Shown here: positions 51,573-63,630 of the stretch, piece by piece
Position numbering within the stretch: position 1 is the first letter of the stretch
Layout: each line of letters starts with the position of its first letter
DNA from: Microbispora rosea subsp. aerata
Lineage (GTDB): Bacteria > Actinomycetota > Actinomycetes > Streptosporangiales > Streptosporangiaceae
Assembly (NCBI RefSeq): GCF_014647835.1
Contig: NZ_BMPY01000005.1
Coordinates: forward strand, 1 to 64,000
Direction of reading: 5' to 3'
Length of the DNA: 64,000 nucleotides
Notes under the pieces: model-generated
The model's input: the letters and a program-made list of their open reading frames with translations, nothing else
What the model was told of the DNA's origin: nothing
Database searches by the model: none
Program-made: the position numbers and the translations under genes

Positions 51573-51601
51573 GTGCCCGCTAGATCGGATCTAGCGGGCA
51601 C
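51573..51601. repeat. 29-bp near-perfect palindrome
   Basis: 14-bp arms GTGCCCGCTAGATC and its complement around one central base. Lies between the xylanase stop and the transporter start, both on the minus strand. It could be a terminator for the former or an operator for the latter. Confidence 0.6.
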
Positions 51602-51614
51602 TTGGGATGGTCTG

Positions 51615-53688
<2,074 letters not shown>

Positions 53689-54108
53689 TCAGTCCGTGTC
53701 GCTGATCTCGAACACCTCGACCGTCCAGGGCAGCTGCGCCAGCACCGGATCCCAGCGCTTCCGGTTGGTGGTCAGCACGGGGAAGCCGAGGTGGCGGGAG
53801 ACGGCGACGACATGCGCCGCGGCCGGGTCGGGCTGGTCCGCCAGGTATGCGTAGACCTCGGATATGCGCTGTGTCTCATCGAGGGTGGAAACCGCCTCAA
53901 GCCGGACGTGTTCCACAAACTTGATCGTCCCGTGGACGGCGTCGATCTGCGCGTCGCCGAGGTCATGCTGAGCGACGGCCAGAGTGACGGCGGGGATGCT
54001 CATGCGGATGGCGCGCGCGTCGAGGTTGGCGATGAGCTGAGTCACGACGGTGTTGCCGCGACCGAACTCGTTGATGGTGACGTCGTCCAGGACATAACCG
54101 ATGTTCAT
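53689..54108 (-). CDS. PIN-domain toxin (VapC-like)
   Basis: 139 residues. PIN acidic positions: Asp in VLDDVTINEF near residue 8, a central Glu/Asp cluster, and DPAAAHVVAVSRHLGFPVLT with Asp near 95, followed by TTNRKRWDPV. Family members are Mg-dependent endoribonucleases acting on tRNA or rRNA. Starts inside the antitoxin stop (ATGA). Confidence 0.8.
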   Translation of the reverse strand: MNIGYVLDDVTINEFGRGNTVVTQLIANLDARAIRMSIPAVTLAVAQHDLGDAQIDAVHGTIKFVEHVRLEAVSTLDETQRISEVYAYLADQPDPAAAHVVAVSRHLGFPVLTTNRKRWDPVLAQLPWTVEVFEISDTD

Positions 54109-54365
54109 GAGGTCTTCCGGGTCTGTAGGAACTCGACGGCACGCCTGGCGATGCGGTCGGCCTTGGCCACGGCGTCGGGGTCGGCCGCCGCCTTGGCGAA
54201 CAGCGCCTCGGCCGCATTGCGCTCACGGGTCACCTTGGCTCGGTGCTCCTCCAGGAGCTGAGCGAGAACGTCGGCGAGGGTGGTGCCCCTGCCGCCCTCG
54301 TCCGCGAGGGCGTTCAGCTCGTCACGCAGGGCCTTGGGAACCTTGATGGTGGTCACGTCGGTCAT
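54105..54365 (-). CDS. Antitoxin of PIN-type module
   Basis: 86 residues. N-terminal ribbon-helix-helix-like segment (TTIKVPKALRDELNALADE) for DNA binding, then a charged helix that would cap the toxin. ATG 54365 follows TAGTCT by 6 nt, and that hexamer overlaps a 15-bp palindrome, implying autorepression. Confidence 0.8.
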   Translation of the reverse strand: MTDVTTIKVPKALRDELNALADEGGRGTTLADVLAQLLEEHRAKVTRERNAAEALFAKAAADPDAVAKADRIARRAVEFLQTRKTS

Positions 54366-54371
54366 ACCGAG

Positions 54372-54387
54372 AGACTACCTGGTAGTC
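54372..54387 (-). promoter_or_regulatory. Toxin–antitoxin promoter and operator
   Basis: Palindrome GACTACC-T-GGTAGTC (54373-54387) overlaps the -10 (54372-54377). Confidence 0.65.
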
Positions 54388-54408
54388 CAAAAGTATGAAG
54401 TGAAACCG

Positions 54409-54428
54409 GCCGCCCTCGACGGGTGGAC
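54409..54428 (+). repeat. 20-bp inverted repeat, right copy
   Basis: Exact reverse complement of 53519-53538; the pair flanks the toxin–antitoxin genes. Confidence 0.7.
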
Positions 54429-54808
54429 GCCGCACTTCACCTGCCCACCGCCTGATGGGAGCTACCGGGTCGGTCTGATCAGGCAGAGTTGGTCCCTGGA
54501 GCCGCCGCTGAGTGAGCACTCTCGCCGAGCCGCTTGAGTCCCGGTGCCACCTCGCCGGTGGGCAGGAGCCTTGATCGCTGATGGGATGTCGTGCCCGCTG
54601 CGGAGCGCGAAGCGTGAGGTCGTACGGCCTGCGTCGCCCGGCAACGGCGGCTGCGGACCGACGGCGCCGGTCTGGCGGAGTGGTTCGGGTGCCAGCCGTG
54701 GACTCCGGTCTCGATGCGGCCGGCTAGAGCGAGGCGGGGGCCGTCGGCGACTCGAAGGCGTGATGCCGGTGATTTCGGACAGTCCGCCCGTTCGTGAGCG
54801 GGACTGCG
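54429..54808. other. Intergenic region without a gene
   Basis: About 380 bp, no supported gene or hairpin seen. Confidence 0.45.
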
Positions 54809-54814
54809 TACGGT
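54809..54814 (+). promoter_or_regulatory. -10 element of rhomboid gene (leaderless)
   Basis: TACGGT, then 6 nt, then ATG 54821. Confidence 0.45.
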
Positions 54815-54820
54815 AAAGAC

Positions 54821-55438
54821 ATGAGTGATTACGGGCCGGGACTGCCCCGGTCGGGCCGGTCGATGCGGGAGCGGACGTCCGCGCTGCTCACCGGTGCCCT
54901 CGGCAGCGCGATCTTGATGATCGCGCTTGTCTGTGTGATGTGGGCGATCGAGATCGTCGACTACGTGCAGAACGGACGGCTCGACAGGTATGGCATCGTC
55001 GCGCATGAGACGGACGGCCTGCCCGGCATTTTGTTCGCGCCGTTCCTCCACGCCGGGTTCGGCCACCTGATGGCGAACTCGCTGCCGCTGCTGATCCTGG
55101 GGTGCCTGGCCGCGATCCGGGGCATCGGCAGGTTCCTCGCGGCAAGCCTGGTGATCGTCCTGGTCAGCGGCTTGGGTGTGTGGTTCACCAGCCCGCCGAA
55201 CACGCTGACCATCGGCGCGAGCGGCCTCGTCTTCGGATATTTCGGTTATGTCGTAGCCCGGGGGTTGTTCGACCGCCGTGCCCTCGACATCGTGCTCGGC
55301 GTCGTGGTCGCCGTGCTCTACTACTCGATCCTGTGGGGAGCCCTGCCCACCCAGCCGGGCGTCTCCTGGCAGGGGCACCTGTTCGGCCTCATCGGTGGCG
55401 TGATCGCCGCCTGGCTGCTACGCCGCCGCACGACCTGA
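54821..55438 (+). CDS. Rhomboid-family intramembrane serine protease
   Basis: 205 residues, six membrane helices. Catalytic Ser in IGASGLVFG (about 134-142), catalytic His in WQGHLFGLIGG (near 190), and the HAGFGHLMANS loop. Cleaves membrane-protein segments; substrate unknown. ATG 54821. Confidence 0.9.
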   Translation: MSDYGPGLPRSGRSMRERTSALLTGALGSAILMIALVCVMWAIEIVDYVQNGRLDRYGIVAHETDGLPGILFAPFLHAGFGHLMANSLPLLILGCLAAIRGIGRFLAASLVIVLVSGLGVWFTSPPNTLTIGASGLVFGYFGYVVARGLFDRRALDIVLGVVVAVLYYSILWGALPTQPGVSWQGHLFGLIGGVIAAWLLRRRTT

Positions 55439-55782
55439 CGGACGGCGAGGCGTCGGCAACACCGCCGGCCGCCGCAACATCACCGGCGATCCCGCTGGTC
55501 GCGCACGACCCCTCGCCGTACGGGCGGGCGAAGTCGGCACGGCGTCACGCGCCCATGCCGTACGGGGCCGGTGCCGGCACATGTCACGTGCGATGCCGCG
55601 CGCTGTGTCGTACGGGCCCTGGAGGAGACGCGTCGGCACATGCCGCGCCGCGTCGGGGCGGTGATGCGCGCTGTGCCTCACGAGGTCTGCAGGGAGGCGC
55701 GGGGCGCGGCGTTGCGCGCGCCGGGAGAAGACGCGCCGGCCATCTGCCGCCCGCATCGGCGTGGGCCGCCGGGAGAAGACAA
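55439..55782. other. Intergenic region without a gene
   Basis: About 340 bp rich in imperfect GCCGTACGGG/GGCACATGTCACG words; no gene supported. Confidence 0.45.
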
Positions 55783-55842
55783 CGCCGACGGCCCGAAAGC
55801 CGTCGGCGGGTGAACGGCGGCCGCCGGAGAGGGCGGCCGCCG
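55783..55842 (-). terminator. Double hairpin terminator after serC
   Basis: CGCCGACGGC-ccgaaa-GCCGTCGGCG (55783-55808) and an 11-bp stem CGGCGGCCGCC with its complement (55815-55842). Confidence 0.7.
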
Positions 55843-55861
55843 GGAGAGCCGTCGAAGTCCG

Positions 55862-56977
<1,116 letters not shown>

Positions 56978-56980
56978 TCA

Positions 56981-56986
56981 AGCCTA
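56981..56986 (-). promoter_or_regulatory. -10 element of serC (leaderless)
   Basis: TAGGCT on the minus strand, then 6 nt, then GTG 56974. Confidence 0.45.
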
Positions 56987-57095
56987 GTGAGACCCGCGGA
57001 TGCTCTAGACCCTGGTCCGGATCCTGAGACATCATGGTCGAGCTGCAAGATCACGCATTGTCTCAGGTTGGAACTCCGCCCCCGGGAGCATCCGC

Positions 57096-59831
57096 GTGGC
57101 CGATCCACACGCCGTCATCGAGTCGCTGGTTCGCAGGCCGTTCTTCTGGCGCTCCGATCGTCCGCTGCCCTTCGTCCTCGTCGTCGGCCGCGGCGGCGGC
57201 GCGTTCGACGCGGCCCGGCGGCTCGCCGCTCCCTTCGAGGATTTCCTTCCGCAGGCCACGGTGCGGGCGGGGGAGTACGACACGCTGCGTGAGCTGGTCG
57301 AGGTGCTGGCGGGCGAGCACGGCCAGCTCGGCAAGCCGGTCAACGGCTCGTTCCTGCCGCCGCCGAGGTTCGCGCTGGTCCAGTTCGTGCTGTGGGCGCG
57401 GCGTCAGCGCGAGGAGCCGCCTCCCGGGGACCACGTCGGCGCGCCCAGCCGGATCTGGCCGCCCGATCCCCAGTCGCGTACGGGCCAGGAGGAGTTCAAG
57501 GAACGGGTCAAGGACTGGCGCAGGGGCAGGTACGGCGGCGACCGGGGGCGCAGGACCGCGGCGGACTTCATCGGCCGCGCGGCCACGACCTGGGTGCCGT
57601 TGGGCACGCTCATCGTCTGGTCGCTGGGCGGCGCCTCCGACCTGGTCGGCGTGATCCCGTGGGCGCTGGGCGTGCTCGTCGCCGTCGTCGGTACGTTGAT
57701 CCAGGCGATCTTGTCGATCCGGGGGTCCTTCTTCAACGGCTGGTTCAAGAAGCAGCCGTACCTGACCAGGAAGCCCTTCGAACGCCTGCCGCAGTACGCG
57801 CTGCGCATCGCCAACGCGAGCGAGGAGGAGGTCGAGCGGCTGCTCGTCCACGCGCTGTGCCAGGACTTGCGCCAGGCGTACCAGAGGTGGTGGATCCCGT
57901 GGCCGAGCTGGGGACGCGGCCTGTACGCGATGCTCGTCCTCGACGCGCGCTGGCCCGGCGACGTCAACGAGCGGTTCCTGCGCACGCTGGAGGAGACGGT
58001 CGAGGAGACCGGCCTGCTGCCGCCGCTCCTGGTGCTGGCCGCGGTGCCCGAGTCGTTCGAGCCGGGCCGCCGCCCGGTCACCGCGGGGCGGCTGGCGGAC
58101 CTGCCCGCGCTCGTGGAGGAGTGGCGGACGGCGGTGCGCCGGCGGGTGCCGCCGCTGCGGCTGATGGTCAGCGCGCCCGAGACGCCGCCGGACGACGACT
58201 ACCGGCCGCATCTGCTCGGCCCCCGGCTGCGAGCGATCGGCTACTGGTGCGTGATGGCGCTGCTGCTGATCGGGCCGATCGTCTTGCTGGGCCGCATCCA
58301 GCAGGACCGGGACGCGCACTGCGGCGGCCTGTCGTGGGCCGAGCGCGTCGGCGAGGAGTGTGTGGGCGTCGTGAACGCCGACGGGCCGGCCCCGGAGGAC
58401 ATCTTCCCCTCCAAGGAGATAAAGGATCTCGTCGCAAAGATCGACCAACACAACGCCGAGGCCAGGGATTCCGGGACGTACGTGAGCGTGGTGCTGTTCG
58501 GCGAATACTCCATCGCGGAGAACGAGGAAGACAGCGCGTTCGTCGGGGCCCGGGCGGAGCTGACGGCCGTGGAGGAGTATCAGCGGGGCGCCTCGGGCAC
58601 GCCCCGTCTCCAGGTGCTGGTGGCCAACGCCGGTACGAACTTCGCCCAGGGGCGGCGTACGGCGGAGCTGGTCAGCGAGATGGCCGACGAGGAGCCTCAT
58701 GTGCTCGGGGTGATCGGCTTCCAGCGCAGCGTCAGCGGCGTGGAGGACGCCATCAAGACGCTGCACACGGCGAAGATCCCGATGCTGGTCACCACCGCGA
58801 CGGCGGACCGGCTCGGGTATGTGTCGGTCGGCACCGCCGGCACCGACTACTACTCGCCGTACGTGTTCCGGCTGGCGCCGTCGAACCTGCGGCAGGCACG
58901 GCTGGCCGCCCGGTTCGCTAGTAAGCGGCTCCTCGCGGGTGTGCCCGAGCCGTCCGCGGTGGTCGTCACGGACCAGACGGGCAACGACAACTACACGAAC
59001 AACCTCGCCCAGGACTACGTGAACGAGGCGAAGGCGGTGGGAATCAAGATCGTTAAAGATGAAGACGAAGATGAAATCGTCGGGTACCAAGACCGGGGGA
59101 CCGGGATGGACACGGCGGTGAGCCGGGCCTGCGGCCGCCAGCCCGACCTGCTCCTCTACGCCGGGCGCGCGGCCGACTTCCTCGACTTCCTCCGCTACGT
59201 CGAGGGCAAGGACTGCGGCGAGGGGCAGATCAAGGTCCTCGCGGGCGACGACGTCATCAAGGCGGTGGCCAACAACGGCCCCGAGATCGGCAACTTCCGG
59301 CGTGTCCAGGTCTACTACGCGGCGCTGGCGAGCCGCGAACTGTGGGCTGACGACAGGGTGAAGTCCACGAGTTTCATCGGGGCCCTGCGGCGTGGCCGGC
59401 ACGCGAAGGAGTCCGACGACAACCTCATCCTCAGCTACGACGCGGTCAGGCTGTTCCACGAGCGCGTCAACGCGGCCTACCGGGGCGGGCTGCCCAGCAG
59501 AGGAGACGTGCTCTACCAGATCTCCCTCGTCTCCCCGCGCGACAGGTGGAACGGTTCGAGCGGCGTCATCTCCTTCGGCGCCACCGTCCACGAGCCCGAG
59601 GACAAGGCCATCGCGATCCTCATGGTGACCCCTTCGGGGAAGCCCCGGGTCGCGATCCGCTGCGGGCGCCTGGCGACCAGCGAATTCGAGAACGCCGAGA
59701 GCATCTGCGAGGGCCTTGACGGGAGAGCCGGGACGGACGCGGCCGATGGCGCTCCGGCGGCGACCCCGTCCGCGCCCCCGCCCTCAGCCGGGACGGCCCC
59801 GGCTCCGGCCGCCGCCAGTCCCGCCGGGTGA
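57096..59831 (+). CDS. Membrane protein with periplasmic-binding-like ectodomain
   Basis: 911 residues. Cytosolic N-terminal domain (1-160; FVLVVGRGGGAFDAARRLAA without a P-loop Lys), two membrane helices (about 165-212), a second cytosolic domain (213-378; LVLDARWPGDVNERFL), one helix (about 381-400), then an extracellular type-1 periplasmic-binding fold (about 445-865; LQVLVANAGTNFAQGRRTAE, VLGVIGFQRSVSGVEDAIK, MLVTTATADRL) like branched-chain amino-acid receptors, and an Ala/Pro tail. No transporter genes are adjacent, so it looks like a receptor, not an uptake protein. GTG start without a clear ribosome site. Confidence 0.75.
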   Translation: MADPHAVIESLVRRPFFWRSDRPLPFVLVVGRGGGAFDAARRLAAPFEDFLPQATVRAGEYDTLRELVEVLAGEHGQLGKPVNGSFLPPPRFALVQFVLWARRQREEPPPGDHVGAPSRIWPPDPQSRTGQEEFKERVKDWRRGRYGGDRGRRTAADFIGRAATTWVPLGTLIVWSLGGASDLVGVIPWALGVLVAVVGTLIQAILSIRGSFFNGWFKKQPYLTRKPFERLPQYALRIANASEEEVERLLVHALCQDLRQAYQRWWIPWPSWGRGLYAMLVLDARWPGDVNERFLRTLEETVEETGLLPPLLVLAAVPESFEPGRRPVTAGRLADLPALVEEWRTAVRRRVPPLRLMVSAPETPPDDDYRPHLLGPRLRAIGYWCVMALLLIGPIVLLGRIQQDRDAHCGGLSWAERVGEECVGVVNADGPAPEDIFPSKEIKDLVAKIDQHNAEARDSGTYVSVVLFGEYSIAENEEDSAFVGARAELTAVEEYQRGASGTPRLQVLVANAGTNFAQGRRTAELVSEMADEEPHVLGVIGFQRSVSGVEDAIKTLHTAKIPMLVTTATADRLGYVSVGTAGTDYYSPYVFRLAPSNLRQARLAARFASKRLLAGVPEPSAVVVTDQTGNDNYTNNLAQDYVNEAKAVGIKIVKDEDEDEIVGYQDRGTGMDTAVSRACGRQPDLLLYAGRAADFLDFLRYVEGKDCGEGQIKVLAGDDVIKAVANNGPEIGNFRRVQVYYAALASRELWADDRVKSTSFIGALRRGRHAKESDDNLILSYDAVRLFHERVNAAYRGGLPSRGDVLYQISLVSPRDRWNGSSGVISFGATVHEPEDKAIAILMVTPSGKPRVAIRCGRLATSEFENAESICEGLDGRAGTDAADGAPAATPSAPPPSAGTAPAPAAASPAG

Positions 59832-60063
59832 GCACGTACGGCGTCGCGGCCTGCCGCCTGAGCGGCGTTCGCTTCTATGCGTGCCCTCGTGCGTGACCCC
59901 GCATCAGGACGCCGTCCGCCCCGCCCGGTGACGGGCACGGCGTGACGGCTCGCCGCCTGGCTCGCGGCACTGGACACATGATGGCTCTGCTGCGTGTGGC
60001 TCAGGCGGCCTCGCCGTGTTGTCCCAGCCGCGGCCCGGGAAGCCGTCGTTGCGGGAAACGGGA
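59832..60063. other. Intergenic region without a gene
   Basis: About 230 bp upstream of the citA terminator; nothing supported. Confidence 0.4.
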
Positions 60064-60090
60064 ACGGCCCGCCCGGGGAGGGCGGGCCGT
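60064..60090 (-). terminator. Terminator after citrate synthase gene
   Basis: 11-bp stem ACGGCCCGCCC / GGGCGGGCCGT with a 5-nt loop. Confidence 0.7.
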
Positions 60091-60188
60091 CAAAGGCTCT
60101 CACGCCGCCGACGACGCGCGGAAACGGGCCCGGCGGCCTTCTCGGGGTGTTCAGGCGGCCGCAGGGCCCGTACGACGCGCTCAGGGCC

Positions 60189-61295
60189 TCAGATCTTGCC
60201 GATGACCTCGGCGGCGCCGGGCACGTCGTTGATGGACCGCTGCTTCGGGCCGACGTAGTTGGCGCTGGGGCGGACCAGCCTGCCCGTGCGCTTCTGCTCC
60301 AGGATGTGGGCGGCCCAGCCCGCGGTCCTCGCGCAGGTGAACATCGAGGTGAACATGTTCGCCGGCACTTCGGCGAAGTCGAGGACGACCGCGGCCCAAT
60401 ACTCCACGTTGGTCGCGAGGACACGGTCCGGCTTGCGGGCGTGCAGCTCCTCGAGCGCGGCCGTCTCCAGCGCCGCGGCCACCTCGTAGCGCGGCGCGCC
60501 CAGTTCCTTGGCCGTACGGCGCAGCACGCGGGCGCGCGGGTCCTCGGCCCGGTAGACCCGGTGGCCGAAGCCCATCAGGCGGTTGCCCTTGTCCAGCTCG
60601 CTCTGGACGTACTTGCGGGCGTCGCCCAGCTTCTCGACGCCCTCGATCATGTGCAGCACGCGCGCCGGAGCGCCGCCGTGCAGCGGGCCGGACATCGCGC
60701 CGACCGCGCCCGACAGCGCCGCCGCCACGTCGGCACCGGTCGAGGCGATCACACGGGCGGTGAACGTCGAGGCGTTCATGCCGTGCTCCGCGGCGGACGT
60801 CCAGTAGGCGTCGATGGCCTTGACGTGCTTGGGGTCGGGCTCACCGCGCCAGCGGATCATGAAGCGCTCGACGATGGTCTGGCCCTCGTCGACGCGCTTC
60901 TGCGGGACCATGGGCTGTCCCAGGCCGCGGGCCGACTGCGCGACGAACGACAGCGCGGTCACCGAGGCGCGGGCGAGGTCCTCGCGGGCCTGCTCGTCGT
61001 CGATGTCGAGCAGCGGGCGGAAGCCGTACGAGGGCGCGAGCATGGCCAGCGCGCTCTGTACGTCTACTCGGATGTCGCCGGAATGGACGGGAAGTGGGTA
61101 CGGCTCCGCCGGGGGAAGGCCCGGCTGGAACGAGTTGTCGACGAGCAGGCCCCAGACGTGTCCATAGGAGACATTGCCCACGAGCTCTTCGATGTCGACG
61201 CCCCGGTATCGCAGGGCGCCCCCTTCTTTGTCCGGTTCCGCGATCTCGGTCTCGAACGCCACCACGCCTTCGAGCCCGGGTTTGAAGTCGGACAT
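60189..61295 (-). CDS. citA: Citrate synthase (type II, short form)
   Basis: 368 residues. Catalytic His in GPLHGGAPARV (near 208), GFGHRVYRAEDPR (near 245) and Asp region; start GLEGVVAFETEIAEPDKEGG. Condenses oxaloacetate and acetyl-CoA; the short form resembles actinobacterial citrate synthase 2 (methylcitrate activity possible). GGGAGG precedes ATG 61295. Divergent from pdxH, as in streptomycetes. Confidence 0.94.
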   Translation of the reverse strand: MSDFKPGLEGVVAFETEIAEPDKEGGALRYRGVDIEELVGNVSYGHVWGLLVDNSFQPGLPPAEPYPLPVHSGDIRVDVQSALAMLAPSYGFRPLLDIDDEQAREDLARASVTALSFVAQSARGLGQPMVPQKRVDEGQTIVERFMIRWRGEPDPKHVKAIDAYWTSAAEHGMNASTFTARVIASTGADVAAALSGAVGAMSGPLHGGAPARVLHMIEGVEKLGDARKYVQSELDKGNRLMGFGHRVYRAEDPRARVLRRTAKELGAPRYEVAAALETAALEELHARKPDRVLATNVEYWAAVVLDFAEVPANMFTSMFTCARTAGWAAHILEQKRTGRLVRPSANYVGPKQRSINDVPGAAEVIGKI

Positions 61296-61346
61296 TCTCG
61301 GCCGCCTCCCTCTCTTGTGAAGTCCAGAGCCTTGATGTCGAGATAC

Positions 61347-61369
61347 CGGCGGGTCAATTTAACCCGCCG
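61347..61369. promoter_or_regulatory. Palindrome between citA and pdxH
   Basis: CGGCGGGT-N7-ACCCGCCG; the core approximates GGGTNAANTTNACCC. Candidate shared operator for the divergent pair. Confidence 0.4.
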
Positions 61370-61465
61370 CGCCCGACTGTTGCGCCCCCGGCCCTACCCA
61401 ACGGGGTTTTCCCAGGTAGCGGCCGTCGAACGAGACGCACGCCGAGCACGGGAGAATACCTTTCC

Positions 61466-62110
61466 GTGGACAGCGCTTCGCACCTGCCCGGGCTCCGGCA
61501 CAGCTACGAAGGTGAGCCCCTGCTCGAATCCGACATGGCCGGCGATCCGGTGACGCAGTTCGCGCTGTGGTTCGCGGACGCGGTCGCCGCGGGCTTGCCG
61601 GAACCGAACGCCATGGTCGTCGCCACCAGCTCGGCCGGTGGCCGTCCCTCCGCCCGCACCGTTCTCCTTAAAGGTTTCGACGAACGCGGGTTCGTCTTCT
61701 TCACCAACTACGAGTCCCGCAAGGGCCGCGACCTCGGCGAGAACCCGCGGGCCTGCCTGCTGTTCCCGTGGCATCCCATAAGACGGCAGGTTCGCGTGGA
61801 GGGTTCCGTCGTACGGCTCCCGCGCGAGGACAGCGCCGCCTACTTCCACTCTCGCCCGTACGGCTCCCGCATCGGCGCGTGGGCCTCCCGCCAGTCGGCC
61901 GTGGTGGAGTCGAGGGAGAAGCTCCACGCCAAGTTCCGGGAGCTGGCCGAGCGTTGGCCGCAGGACCCGCCGCTGCCGGACTTCTGGGGCGGCTTCCGTG
62001 TGGTGCCCGCGGAGGTCGAGTTCTGGCAGGGCCAGACCGACCGCATGCACGACCGGCTCCGCTACCGCAAGACCGGCGGATCCTGGACGCTGGAGCGCCT
62101 GGCTCCCTGA
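61466..62110 (+). CDS. pdxH: Pyridoxamine/pyridoxine 5'-phosphate oxidase
   Basis: 214 residues. FMN-binding motifs RTVLLKGFDERGFVFFTNY, SRKGRDL and SRIGAWASRQS, and the C-terminal WTLERLAP end. Makes PLP with FMN and O2. GTG 61466. Convergent with the UdgX gene (5-nt gap). Confidence 0.95.
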   Translation: MDSASHLPGLRHSYEGEPLLESDMAGDPVTQFALWFADAVAAGLPEPNAMVVATSSAGGRPSARTVLLKGFDERGFVFFTNYESRKGRDLGENPRACLLFPWHPIRRQVRVEGSVVRLPREDSAAYFHSRPYGSRIGAWASRQSAVVESREKLHAKFRELAERWPQDPPLPDFWGGFRVVPAEVEFWQGQTDRMHDRLRYRKTGGSWTLERLAP

Positions 62111-62115
62111 ATTTT

Positions 62116-62727
62116 TCAGGGCAGCCCGGCCGCGACAGCCAGATCGGCGAGGAAACCGGAGTATGCCTCGTCCCGGTCCGGCGAGCGGAGGATCGCCGAG
62201 GGATGGATCGTCGCCACGTAGTACGCCCCCTCCCCCCGGGGGACGGGCTCTCCCCTGTGCTTGGTGACACGGAAGTCCGGGCCGAGCAGCGCCCGGGCGG
62301 CCGTCGCGCCCAGCACCACCGTCACCTCCGGGTCCACCAGGCGCATCTCGGCCTCCAGCCAGGGCCGGCAGGCATTGATCTCCCCCACGGTGGGTTTCTG
62401 GTGGATTCTGCGTTTGCCGCGGGGCTCGTACTTGAAGTGTTTGACCGCGTTGGTCACGTACACCGCCTCGCGCTCGATGCCCGCCTCTTCGAGGGCCCTG
62501 TCGAGCAGGCGCCCCGCGGGCCCGACGAAGGGCGCGCCCTCGCGGTCCTCCTGATCGCCCGGCTGCTCGCCGACCAACATGAACCGCGCGCCGGGCGCGC
62601 CCTCGCCGAACACCGTCTGAGTGGCCGCCCGGTAGAGGTCGCAGCCCTCGCAGTGCCGCGCGGCCTCCCGGAGCGCGGGCAGGGTGGCGTCCGCCGGAAG
62701 GAATCGCTGAGCCCCGATGTTTCCCAT
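62116..62727 (-). CDS. udgX: UdgX-type uracil-DNA glycosylase/binding protein
   Basis: 203 residues, family 4-related UDG with four cysteines of the Fe-S site (CEGCDLY near 27-33 and later Cys). Motif 1 is GEQPGD, as in UdgX, and the loop GKRRIH (near 109-114) contains the histidine that forms the covalent adduct with the abasic deoxyribose in UdgX. Motif 3 IHPSAILR. Acts on uracil in DNA by suicide-like tight binding. ATG 62727. Confidence 0.88.
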   Translation of the reverse strand: MGNIGAQRFLPADATLPALREAARHCEGCDLYRAATQTVFGEGAPGARFMLVGEQPGDQEDREGAPFVGPAGRLLDRALEEAGIEREAVYVTNAVKHFKYEPRGKRRIHQKPTVGEINACRPWLEAEMRLVDPEVTVVLGATAARALLGPDFRVTKHRGEPVPRGEGAYYVATIHPSAILRSPDRDEAYSGFLADLAVAAGLP

Positions 62728-62805
62728 CCTGGGTCGCTTCCCCAATAGGGTCGGCTGCGAACGCGGGGGAGGTCGTAGCATCGATTTACAAGGACTGGAG
62801 GAGCC

Positions 62806-63510
62806 TTGACCGCACACGGCCTGATCGACACGACGGAGATGTATCTCCGGACAATCTTCGAACTCGAAGAGGAAGGCATCGTGCCGCTCCGCGCGCGCAT
62901 CGCCGAGCGCCTGCAGCAGAGCGGTCCGACCGTCAGCCAGACAGTGGCGCGCATGGAACGCGACGGCCTGGTCAAGGTTGAGGGGGACAGGCACCTCAGC
63001 ATGACCGAGCTGGGCCGCACGCTGGCCATCCGCGTCATGCGCAAACACCGGCTCGCGGAGTGTTTGCTGACCCAAGTGATCGGCATGCCCTGGGAAGAGG
63101 TCCACATCGAGGCGTGCCGCTGGGAGCACGTGATGTCCGAGTCGGTGGAGACCCGGCTCGTGAACCTGCTCAAGAACCCCCGGGTGTGCCCGCACGGCAA
63201 CCCGATCCCCGGCCTCGACGAGCTGGGCGTGCCGCAGTCCGGTTCGACCGGAGATGAGATGGTGTCACCCATGGTGACCCTCGCCGGATCGGCGCCCGTG
63301 CCCGTTGTAGTGCGCCGAATCAGCGAACAAGTGCAAAGCGACCCCGCCCTGATGCTTAAACTCAAGCAAGTTGGGATACAACCCGGACGCGAGGTGACGC
63401 TCGCGGTGAGTGACAACGGTGTAACGGTGACTGGTGATGGCGAGGTGGGGACCACGACCACGGAGCTTCCGAGGGACGTCGCCTCACACGTTTTTGTCAC
63501 CAGACGATGA
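62806..63510 (+). CDS. ideR: Iron-dependent regulator, DtxR/IdeR family
   Basis: 234 residues. Winged helix 5-65 (MYLRTIFELEEEGIVPLRAR; SGPTVSQTVARMERDGLV), dimerisation/metal domain with CRWEHVMSESVE (Cys, Glu, His ligands near 102-112) and CPHGNPIPG, and a C-terminal SH3-like domain (155-230). Full-length. TTG start behind GGAGGAG. Represses iron-uptake genes when Fe(II) is bound. Confidence 0.93.
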   Translation: MTAHGLIDTTEMYLRTIFELEEEGIVPLRARIAERLQQSGPTVSQTVARMERDGLVKVEGDRHLSMTELGRTLAIRVMRKHRLAECLLTQVIGMPWEEVHIEACRWEHVMSESVETRLVNLLKNPRVCPHGNPIPGLDELGVPQSGSTGDEMVSPMVTLAGSAPVPVVVRRISEQVQSDPALMLKLKQVGIQPGREVTLAVSDNGVTVTGDGEVGTTTTELPRDVASHVFVTRR

Positions 63511-63630
63511 CGGAATGAGTTGTGCCTGGTTGAATCCCCTAGGGAGTCCTTTCATTTCTCGCGACCCAGCCATCGCAGGAGCGCCCGTGCCCGGCATAGC
63601 GAACCCACTTCGTCAAGGGACGGTCGTGGC

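Noticed and set aside
57063-59591. Long minus-strand frame opposite the 911-residue protein
   Set aside because: Same reason; no domain, no ribosome site, composition typical of antisense frames.
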